Source: an uncultured Lachnospiraceae bacterium
GTDB taxonomy: Bacteria > Bacillota > Clostridia > Lachnospirales > Lachnospiraceae
Length of the DNA: 13,684 bases
Assembly (NCBI GenBank): GCA_910588865.1
Contig: CAJUSJ010000104.1
Span: forward strand, 1-13,684
Reading direction: 5' to 3'
Positions 5,911 through 11,782 of this stretch are shown piece after piece. Both the position numbers and the translations under genes were made by a program. The notes beneath the pieces were generated by a model. It was given only the letters and a program-made list of their open reading frames with translations, had not been told where the DNA came from and made no database searches. Positions within the stretch are counted from its first letter, which is position 1; the number at the start of each line of letters is the position of its first letter.

Positions 5911-5953
5911 AGACGTTAAGGCAAACTATATCGGTATCATCATTATAACGTCT
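5911..5953. promoter_or_regulatory. Inverted repeat spanning the MBL hydrolase promoter
   Basis: Perfect 8-bp arms AGACGTTA (5911-5918) and TAACGTCT (5946-5953), centres 35 bp apart. The promoter-proximal arm overlaps the -10 box and the other lies in the transcribed leader. The layout resembles paired operator half-sites. The binding protein is unknown, and no regulator gene is adjacent. Confidence 0.45.
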
Positions 5954-5971
5954 AAACAATGAAAAATCCAA
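5942..5971 (-). promoter_or_regulatory. Sigma-A promoter of the MBL hydrolase-phosphatase operon
   Basis: On the minus strand the promoter reads TTGGAT (5971-5966), an 18-nt spacer, then a perfect TATAAT (5947-5942). It lies in the intergenic space after the vWA lipoprotein gene, about 56 nt before the MBL start codon. Confidence 0.68.
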
Positions 5972-5994
5972 TACCTGTTTTTTAGGGGTTTCTA

Positions 5995-6009
5995 ATGCCT
6001 GAAAGGCAT
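5995..6009 (-). other. Small stem-loop after the vWA lipoprotein gene
   Basis: ATGCCT, a 3-nt loop and AGGCAT form a perfect 6-bp stem 26 nt after the lipoprotein stop codon. There is no T-tract behind it on the minus strand, so I do not call it an intrinsic terminator. It may mark the 3' end of the sigma-factor operon. Confidence 0.35.
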
Positions 6010-6034
6010 GGCGTTACGGTTTACTCCATAACCA

Positions 6035-7693
6035 TTACTGCTCCTTAGCCATGCTGACCAGTTTTAAAAACTCCTTCCTGTACTCATCTGTATCCCTGTG
6101 GATACAGGACTCCGCCAGCGCCAGAACCGTATCATAGTCAGCATTTCCCCTGTTGTCGCTGTCCCGAAGCACCATGCCGAACTCCGCCACAGCCGCCGCA
6201 AAGGACAAATTTTCCGAGAGCGCGGGGCTGTAGCTCCCGGACTCCACCGGGTAGGTGAGAAGGGTGCTCTTGCTGCCGTTAGGCGCTTTGTACCGCAGAC
6301 TGACCGTGAGAAGTTCCGTGCTGTCCACCAGCTCCCCTGCTGTCCGATACTTAAGACCCCCGTCATCTCCATTTCCCCCTTCTCCTGCCGGGATGATCTC
6401 ATAGAGAGCCGTCACGCTGTGGCCGGAGCCGATTTCCCCCGCGTCCACCTTATCATCATCAAAATCTTCCTTATCTAAAAGCCGGTTTTCATATCCGATC
6501 AGACGGTATCCGGCCACATATTTAGGATTAAACTCCACCTGGATCTTTACATCCTTGGCCACAGTGATCAGGGTTCCGCCCATCTCGTCCACCAGCACCT
6601 TTTTGGCCTCGAATATGCTGTCAATATAGTGATAATTTCCGTCGCCGTTGTCCGCCAGGGCCTCCATCTTGTTGTCCTTGAGATTGCCTGTGCCCACGCC
6701 GATGACCGACAGGTGGACACCGCTTTTTTTCTTCTCCTGAATCAGCCGGGTCAGATCCCCCTGGCTGCTGATTCCCACATTCAGATCCCCGTCTGTCGCC
6801 AGGATCACCCGGTTGTTGCCGCCGGGAATATAATTTTTCTCCGCCAAGGCGTAGGCCCGCTCAATGCCCGCGGCTCCCGCGGTGGAGCCTCCTGCCTCCA
6901 GATCATCGATGGCGGCGGCGATCTTCGCTGTCTCGCTGCCAGGTACTCCGTCCAATACCACGGAATCATAACCCGCGTAAGTGACAATGGAAACCCGGTC
7001 CCGCTCAGTCAGGTTCTCCGCCAGCATGGTGAAGGCTTTCTGCACCAGGGGCAGCTTATCCTCAGAATACATGGAGCCGGAGATATCCAGCAGGAAAATC
7101 AGGTTGGAATCCGGGCGGTTGTCAAAATCAATTTTCTCTGCCTGGAGGCCGATGAGCAGCAGCCGGCTGTCCTCATTCCAGGGACAGTCCGAGTATTCCG
7201 CGGTGACGGAAAAAGGCTCCCCATCTTCCGGTTCTGGATAATCATAGCTAAAATAGTTCAGCATTTCCTCGATCCGGACGGCATCCGCCGGAACCTTTTG
7301 GCCGGAATTCAGATAGCGGCGCACATTGCTGTATGCCGCGGTATCCACATCCACGGAAAAGGTAGACAGAGGCTCATCTATTGTGGATTTGTAGCCGTTT
7401 TCGGAAATATAGCTGTATTCCTCTGTGTTAAAATCCTGGTCTCCGTACGCGGCCTCATATTTCATGGCCAGGGAATCGTCAGAGGCAGCCCCCTCCGCCC
7501 CGCTTTCATCTCCGGAACCGCCGTTATAAAACGCCGTCGTCTCCGCCGCCATGTTCCTATAATCTGACCCGCCCGAGAAGTCTCCGTCTATCTGTTCGGT
7601 GATGCTTGAAAAAGGGTTCCCGCAGCCTGCCAGCAACGCCGCCGCAGTTACCAAACAAAATCCCCTGTGAAGCCATTTCAAATTTTTTTTCAT
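6035..7693 (-). CDS. vWA-domain lipoprotein (YfbK-like, DUF3520 C-terminus)
   Basis: This is a surface-anchored lipoprotein with a von Willebrand factor A domain. A lipoprotein signal (MKKNLKW, hydrophobic core, LLAGC) puts the lipidated Cys at residue 24, and a low-complexity Gly/Ser/Asp linker follows. Residues about 95-185 match the N-terminal domain seen in YfbK-like proteins (STFSVDVDTAAYSNVRRYLN, MLNYFSYDYP). The vWA domain at about 197-375 has a full metal-ion-dependent adhesion site: DISGS at 203-207, T271 and D301 in ATDGD. Residues about 380-550 fit the DUF3520 region. The family length of about 550-600 matches. GGAGG lies 5 nt before the ATG at 7693; an ATG four codons upstream overlaps that site and is rejected. 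It is third in the operon after an ECF sigma factor and a membrane protein, which suggests an envelope role under that sigma factor. The ligand is unknown. Confidence 0.9.
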   Translation of the reverse strand: MKKNLKWLHRGFCLVTAAALLAGCGNPFSSITEQIDGDFSGGSDYRNMAAETTAFYNGGSGDESGAEGAASDDSLAMKYEAAYGDQDFNTEEYSYISENGYKSTIDEPLSTFSVDVDTAAYSNVRRYLNSGQKVPADAVRIEEMLNYFSYDYPEPEDGEPFSVTAEYSDCPWNEDSRLLLIGLQAEKIDFDNRPDSNLIFLLDISGSMYSEDKLPLVQKAFTMLAENLTERDRVSIVTYAGYDSVVLDGVPGSETAKIAAAIDDLEAGGSTAGAAGIERAYALAEKNYIPGGNNRVILATDGDLNVGISSQGDLTRLIQEKKKSGVHLSVIGVGTGNLKDNKMEALADNGDGNYHYIDSIFEAKKVLVDEMGGTLITVAKDVKIQVEFNPKYVAGYRLIGYENRLLDKEDFDDDKVDAGEIGSGHSVTALYEIIPAGEGGNGDDGGLKYRTAGELVDSTELLTVSLRYKAPNGSKSTLLTYPVESGSYSPALSENLSFAAAVAEFGMVLRDSDNRGNADYDTVLALAESCIHRDTDEYRKEFLKLVSMAKEQ

Positions 7694-7731
7694 AATTTCC
7701 TCCATTCCGCGCGTGTTTTACAGCATTACAT

Positions 7732-7748
7732 GCCCCGTCTTATGGGGC
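7732..7748 (-). other. GC-rich hairpin between the anti-sigma and vWA genes
   Basis: On the minus strand GCCCC, a 7-nt loop and GGGGC form a short strong stem in the 77-nt gap. No T-tract follows, so it is not a standard terminator. It could protect the mRNA or tune expression between the regulator pair and the lipoprotein. Confidence 0.4.
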
Positions 7749-7770
7749 GCGGGGGATAGGTGATATATTT

Positions 7771-8943
7771 TCACCCTTTTCCTCCATTAGATGATTGGTT
7801 CATGACCAGCGAAATAAGGTCGGAAAGGAAATCGCCGTCCTCTCTCAGCAGCATCCTGTCATAGTAGAAATCATTGTCCCCTTCCTGCTGCCCCACCACC
7901 ACAAAGGCGCTGTCATCTGCCAGGCTGCCATAACCGGAGTGAAACAGATACCCTCCGCCCGGAGTGACCTGGATCTGAGGCGCATAGGGAAACAGCAGCT
8001 CCCAGCCATCATCCGCGCTTTTCAGGGAAAGTACATAGGAAGCACCAACCTGCATCTGATACAGGATCTGATTATGGCCTCCCACTGCCCTGACAATGGG
8101 GCTTTTCACCTGGACATAAGCGAGTCCTGTGGTGTAGGTTTCGCTGTAGCAGACCGAATCCACCGGGATCTCATAGACGAGGAAAGCCGGACAGCCTGAG
8201 TCGTCTGGTTCCAGGGACACGGACGCCACCGTCCCCACACAGAGAAGCTCCGTATCCTCCAGGATCTCCTCCGAGAAATACATGGCATCTTCTGATACGG
8301 TCACGGCCTGGGCGGGAAGGGACAGGGATTGGTAATCAGCCAGTTCCAACTGGCTGTAGAGGAGCACTCCCGGAGCTCCCTCAGCCTTTTTCCCTTCACC
8401 GGCAGGCGGATTCCCCCCGGCATAGGCTGAGGGGGCCGGGCCCGGACAGGCAGTCTCCTGAGGGGCTGTTTCCCCTTTAATCTGGTGATTTTCCCCGTCA
8501 ATTTCCTCTGCCGCCAAATAAGTTTCCTGGACAAAAGCAGTGGTTTCCCAGTCCGCGCCGGCCTCTCCTCCCAGCATTTCCGACCCCTCCCCAAAAATCT
8601 TCTCATTCCTCACAAGAGACCGGGGATCATCATACCAGGAACCCGCGGCCATAAAAAGAAATATGGCTGCCGCGGACGCCGCGGCCCCAAAGACAACCCT
8701 GGGGCGGAAAATGCCTTTGCCTTTGTATAGCCCGGCAGCTTTCCTGTTTCCCTTCTCCCCCCGATGCCGCTGTTTTAAATTCAAGCCTCGTTCCGGGTAT
8801 TCCTCTTCCAGACGCTGTTCTCCCCGAATCACGCTCCGTTCCGGGTGTTCCTCCAAACGTTCTTCGATTCGGCTCCAAAGATCCGGCGCTGCCTGACGTT
8901 TTAAATTCCTGTACTCCTGCTCCAACCGGGAAATCCGCCTCAT
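7771..8943 (-). CDS. Putative anti-sigma factor, single-pass membrane protein
   Basis: The gene overlaps the ECF sigma gene by 4 nt (ATGA), the usual arrangement for a sigma/anti-sigma pair. The 390-residue protein has an N-terminal cytoplasmic part of about 80 residues that begins RISRLEQEYRNLKRQAAPDLWSRIEERL, of a type seen at the start of anti-sigma proteins. There is no zinc-binding HxxxCxxC motif. One membrane helix lies at about 83-101 (VVFGAAASAAAIFLFMAA). The outside part has a Pro/Gly/Glu-rich stalk at about 105-200 and a folded domain of about 190 residues with many beta-prone stretches, which I do not recognise. The cytoplasmic part holds an internal duplication (RLEEHPERS then RLEEEYPERG). 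The anti-sigma role rests on position and topology, not on a recognised domain. Confidence 0.65.
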   Translation of the reverse strand: MRRISRLEQEYRNLKRQAAPDLWSRIEERLEEHPERSVIRGEQRLEEEYPERGLNLKQRHRGEKGNRKAAGLYKGKGIFRPRVVFGAAASAAAIFLFMAAGSWYDDPRSLVRNEKIFGEGSEMLGGEAGADWETTAFVQETYLAAEEIDGENHQIKGETAPQETACPGPAPSAYAGGNPPAGEGKKAEGAPGVLLYSQLELADYQSLSLPAQAVTVSEDAMYFSEEILEDTELLCVGTVASVSLEPDDSGCPAFLVYEIPVDSVCYSETYTTGLAYVQVKSPIVRAVGGHNQILYQMQVGASYVLSLKSADDGWELLFPYAPQIQVTPGGGYLFHSGYGSLADDSAFVVVGQQEGDNDFYYDRMLLREDGDFLSDLISLVMNQSSNGGKG

Positions 8944-9461
8944 AGCCGCACCTCCTTTAATTTTTCCATGGCAGTCCGATAGCGCCAGGCCACGGTTCCC
9001 GGAGGTTTCTTCAAGATCCTGGCAATCTCCCGGAAGGTCAGCTCTCCCATGATCTTCAGATTCACAATCTGCCTTTCTTCCTCTTTTAATGTCATCAGTG
9101 CCTGTTCAAGGCTCAGCTTACATAAGACCCGGTCTTCAGCTGATGATTTCTCCTGCCGGTCCTCCCGGATCTCCCCGGCAGGAAGCTCCCTGCTTTTCTT
9201 CCGGGCATAGTCAACAGCCATGTTTCGGGCAACCGTGATCAGCCACCCCCGGTGCCCTCTGCCTCCCCGGTAGGTATCCGCGATGTTCCACAGACGTATA
9301 AAAAACTCCGAAGTCACGTCCTCAGCGTCTTCCCGGTTCTTTAAAATGTCGGAAACCGCGGAAAAGATCATGGGACAGTAGTCCTCGTAAATATTTTTCA
9401 GCCCGTCTTTGTCGTTTTGACAGATACGGCGGATATTTCCCTCAAATTGCTGGTCATTCAT
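8940..9461 (-). CDS. ECF-family RNA polymerase sigma factor
   Basis: This is a group 4 (extracytoplasmic function) sigma factor that directs RNA polymerase to a small regulon. Its 173 residues hold region 2 at about 20-88 (NREDAEDVTSEFFIRLWNIADTYRGG, WLITVARNMAVDYARKK) and region 4 at about 115-170 (LMTLKEEERQIVNLKIMGELTFREIARILKKPPGTVAWRYRTAMEKLKE). Region 3 is absent, as is normal. The open frame extends upstream to 9563, but AGAGGG lies 7 nt before the ATG at 9461 and the upstream part looks non-coding. The stop overlaps the start of the next gene by 4 nt. It probably controls its own operon, but I could not settle a promoter. Certainty on the family is high. Confidence 0.93.
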   Translation of the reverse strand: MNDQQFEGNIRRICQNDKDGLKNIYEDYCPMIFSAVSDILKNREDAEDVTSEFFIRLWNIADTYRGGRGHRGWLITVARNMAVDYARKKSRELPAGEIREDRQEKSSAEDRVLCKLSLEQALMTLKEEERQIVNLKIMGELTFREIARILKKPPGTVAWRYRTAMEKLKEVRL

Positions 9462-9596
9462 GGCAGTGCCCTCTTTCGCTTTGGCCTTGTACTTACGATA
9501 CGTCCGGGAAGGGGGAAATTTATGGAAAAAAATAAAAAATTTTTCATTTCCCGTATAAAACAATCCTTCGTCTCATTCCTTTTATCCCATTCTATC

Positions 9597-9627
9597 ATGA
9601 CAGTGGTCCTATTTCCATGCCTGTCAT
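9597..9627. promoter_or_regulatory. Inverted repeat upstream of the ECF sigma gene
   Basis: Perfect 7-bp arms ATGACAG (9597-9603) and CTGTCAT (9621-9627), centres 24 bp apart, lie about 135 nt before the sigma start. A possible minus-strand -10, TAGAAT (9594-9589), sits just downstream, with a poor TGGAAA 17 nt before it. It may be an operator or part of an ECF-type promoter; neither is proven. Confidence 0.35.
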
Positions 9628-9742
9628 AGTATCTGGGGCAAGCCTGGTTACTGTTGTCACAGGTACCCTGTGAACCTGTCCCTCAACCCTTCACCGGCTT
9701 TTTGATATGAATCCAGGAGCCAAATGCTCCAAATCCCGTGAA

Positions 9743-9799
9743 AATCGAGTAAAGGCGGGGCCGCTTCAGCGTCCATATTCCACTCCGCCCCATGTACAT
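9743..9799 (-). repeat. GC-rich nested palindromic repeat, copy 3
   Basis: This copy begins AATCGAGTA, followed by GGCGGGGCCGC, a short loop, CGTCCATATTCCA and CTCCGCCCCATGTACAT. The inner stem has one mismatch compared with 4283-4330. On the minus strand it starts directly after the T-tract of the terminator at 9800-9841. Confidence 0.6.
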
Positions 9800-9841
9800 A
9801 AAAAAGTTGGCGGCTACCACTGTCCATGATAGTCCGCCAGC
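9800..9841 (-). terminator. Intrinsic terminator of the oxidoreductase operon
   Basis: On the minus strand TGGCGG (9839-9834) pairs with CCGCCA (9813-9808), with three more pairs possible past a bulged base. A 20-nt apical part and a run of Ts (9805-9800) complete it. It lies downstream of the oxidoreductase and the response-regulator remnant. Confidence 0.7.
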
Positions 9842-9855
9842 CTTATCCTTCTTTT

Positions 9856-9942
9856 TTAGAACTTCTTCAAAAGTTCCGCGATGTCCTTCTCATCGTCAAC
9901 CAGTAAGATTTTATTATCCATCAATGGTTCTGAGTCCTCCAT
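9856..9942 (-). pseudogene. Remnant of a response-regulator receiver domain (first ~21-28 codons)
   Basis: On the minus strand an ATG at 9942 opens a 28-codon frame. From its second ATG (9921) it reads MDNKILLVDDEKDIAELLKKF, then TAA. MDNKILLVDDE is the first strand and acidic pocket of OmpR/VanR-type receiver domains, and the helix DIAELLKKF follows in register. The rest of the receiver (about 100 residues) and the DNA-binding domain are missing, and the next bases form a terminator. It begins 12 nt after the oxidoreductase stop codon. It is best read as a decayed two-component regulator gene. A short translated peptide is possible but unsupported. Confidence 0.6.
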
Positions 9943-9954
9943 GACTGCCCGGGG

Positions 9955-10986
9955 CTATTTAAGACCCTTGACCCCGGTCTCCAGCATCTCCATCTGAAGC
10001 AGGGTCTGCCATGGCTTGATCTCAGGCTCCTTTCCGTTCACCACACACTCATAGACCCCGTCGTAGACCCGGCCATAATCCCCGGCCGTGCTGGGAACCT
10101 TCTCCTCATGGAATTCTCCATGTTCGTCATAATAGGTCAGCACTCCGTAGTGCCTTGGCTCGTCCAGGCCGAACCCGGGCTGTCCCGGCATGTAAAACAG
10201 CTTCAAATGCTCCTCCTGACGGTCGTCGGTCTCCTTCACAAACATGCCCTTTTTCCCGTAGACCACAAATCTGGGCCTGCTCTTTACCCGGAAATAGCTG
10301 GACTTTACGGACACTTTCAAGATACCGTAATACAGGTCTAAGTCAAAATAGTCGTTCATGCGCTCCTCCCCTAAGAGCTGGCGCACGTCATAGTGAACAC
10401 GGTCCGGTTTCCCGAAATAACTGATAACCTGATCCAGGGTGTGACAGCCGTGGCCATAGAGGTAAGAGGACAGGGGGCTGAAGGAAGCCGCCCCCTCAGG
10501 AACCTGGGGACGATAATAGTCATAATGCATTTCCAACTCCAAAAGCTCTCCCAGCTTTTTGCTCTCGATCACCTTCTGAACCGTCAAAAAATCGCTGTCA
10601 TAGCGGCGGTTCTGATAGGCCCAGCAGTACAATCCCCGCTCCCGGGCCAGGTCGAAAATCTCCTGGGCCTGGGCTTTGGATGGCATAAACGGCTTCTCGC
10701 AGAGACAGTGTTTTCCGCTTTCTAAAGCCCGTTTCGCGTACTCATAATGGTAAGCCAGCCCGGTGTTCACCACCACCAGATCAATCTCCGGGTCCCCGAA
10801 CACTTCATCCACATTCTCCGTATAGTGGACATTTTCCAGCTTCGCCCAGACGTCATGATGGATACGGGGGCTGAAGATGGTCTTGATCACAAATTTGTCT
10901 TCCCTCTGCCGGACGAAGGGGATATGATAGCGGTTCGCGCTTTTTCCATTGCCAATATAGGCCAGTACCAGTTTATTGTCAGTCAT
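9955..10986 (-). CDS. Gfo/Idh/MocA-family NAD(P)-dependent oxidoreductase, YhhX-like
   Basis: This is a cytoplasmic sugar- or polyol-type dehydrogenase of the Gfo/Idh/MocA family. The Rossmann fold at about 5-120 starts YIGNGKSANRYHIPFV, with a nucleotide loop at G12-N-G14. The EKP motif at 97-99 (CLCEKPFMPSKAQAQEIF) carries the conserved Lys. AYQNRRYDSDF at about 123-133 and the substrate-side motif GHGCHTLDQVIS with His182 follow. The pattern of GKS.RYH.P, QNRR.DSDF, HYDYYRP and AGDYGRVYD closely recalls E. coli YhhX/YdgJ-type proteins, judged from memory. Its 343 residues are a normal length. The ATG overlaps the stop of the hydrolase gene by 4 nt, so translation is likely coupled. The substrate is unknown. 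The operon ends at the terminator at 9800-9841. Confidence 0.92.
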   Translation of the reverse strand: MTDNKLVLAYIGNGKSANRYHIPFVRQREDKFVIKTIFSPRIHHDVWAKLENVHYTENVDEVFGDPEIDLVVVNTGLAYHYEYAKRALESGKHCLCEKPFMPSKAQAQEIFDLARERGLYCWAYQNRRYDSDFLTVQKVIESKKLGELLELEMHYDYYRPQVPEGAASFSPLSSYLYGHGCHTLDQVISYFGKPDRVHYDVRQLLGEERMNDYFDLDLYYGILKVSVKSSYFRVKSRPRFVVYGKKGMFVKETDDRQEEHLKLFYMPGQPGFGLDEPRHYGVLTYYDEHGEFHEEKVPSTAGDYGRVYDGVYECVVNGKEPEIKPWQTLLQMEMLETGVKGLK

Positions 10987-11747
10987 GATTCAGCGGGGCT
11001 CCTCTCTTTGTATAGAATTTTCTTCATTTTATCGCTGTATTCTTTGGGATGTTCATTTAGAAACTGTCCATGTCCCATTCCCTCTAACACCTCCACCCTC
11101 ATTTGGGGCAGATGCCTTTTTAATAATTCAGCGGTTTTTCCCGGATAATATTCATTACCGCCATACCAAAAAGCAACCTGTTCCCTAAAATCGGATAGTG
11201 TCTGGGATATTTCATACCGGAAAAGATCTCCGCAGGCGTTTCTTATTGACTGGGTTTCCATATTTTTATAAAGAGTATTTACGATACCAAGATTTCCCTT
11301 TCCCATAACGCCTTCAATCATGACACCTGGTATTGTTTTACCTGTTTTGATTCTGTTCAGAGCCCAGCAGAAAGCTTTTGTATAGACCGGAGTAAGCATA
11401 CCCATTTTTACACAGAACGCGGCATCCAGGATAACCTTTTCAATCTCAATATTATTTCTTGCCATCAATTCCACTCCGATCGTCCCGCCCATGGAAAAGC
11501 CGGACAGTCCGTAGATTTTTCCTTTCCTATTTTGGGTCACATAATTTTCTATCTTCTCGCAGCAATCCCGGATGGATATGAACAAACCCTGTTCCTTTTC
11601 CGTATGTCCGTCTACTTCGCACAAAATCACCTGGTATTCATCAAGATACGGAAGGATCTGCCCATAACACAACTGTGCCGTATTTGCCATTCCATGAATA
11701 AGCATGAGGGATGGCAATGTCTCGTCTCCATATGTATTGAAAATCAT
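10983..11747 (-). CDS. Alpha/beta hydrolase
   Basis: This is a cytoplasmic serine hydrolase of the alpha/beta fold, 254 residues, with no signal peptide. The oxyanion-hole motif LMLIHGM is at 14-20. The nucleophile elbow GFSMGG places Ser85, the acid is probably Glu199 in WYGGNEYYPGK, and the catalytic His226 is in EGMGHGQF. A cap region lies at about 112-180. AGAGGA is 8 nt before the ATG. The gene is visibly richer in A and T than its neighbours, with many AAA, ATT and TTT codons, which suggests a later arrival. Even so it overlaps the oxidoreductase by 4 nt and follows the VOC-DUF3795 gene by 35 nt. The substrate cannot be told; esterase or peptidase-like activity is possible. Confidence 0.9.
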   Translation of the reverse strand: MIFNTYGDETLPSLMLIHGMANTAQLCYGQILPYLDEYQVILCEVDGHTEKEQGLFISIRDCCEKIENYVTQNRKGKIYGLSGFSMGGTIGVELMARNNIEIEKVILDAAFCVKMGMLTPVYTKAFCWALNRIKTGKTIPGVMIEGVMGKGNLGIVNTLYKNMETQSIRNACGDLFRYEISQTLSDFREQVAFWYGGNEYYPGKTAELLKRHLPQMRVEVLEGMGHGQFLNEHPKEYSDKMKKILYKERSPAES

Positions 11748-11782
11748 TGCTTTGTTCCTCTTTTCCGCAGGGCAATCAACTT

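Larger units (their letters stand above)
9462..9855. other. Long intergenic stretch with regulatory elements and a repeat
   Basis: No gene is supported here. From low to high coordinates it holds: the AT-rich sigma leader (9490-9590); the 7-bp inverted repeat at 9597-9627; a perfect palindrome TCACAGG-TAC-CCTGTGA (9657-9673); a plain stretch to about 9740; a copy of the GC-rich repeat (9743-9799); and the minus-strand terminator (9800-9841). The palindrome and its flank GAACCTGTCCCT resemble the REP-type repeats common in Clostridia, but this comparison is from memory. Confidence 0.6.

Noticed and set aside
5995..6009. Intrinsic terminator after the vWA lipoprotein gene
   Set aside because: The stem is only 6 bp and is not followed by a T-tract on the minus strand.
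6629..7567. Plus-strand open frame of 312 codons
   Set aside because: It lies opposite the vWA lipoprotein, which has a full metal site and signal peptide. The long antisense frame follows from GC-rich codon use.
9462..9563. N-terminal extension of the sigma factor
   Set aside because: The in-frame upstream ATG would add 34 residues not typical of ECF sigma factors, and the good ribosome binding site belongs to the ATG at 9461.
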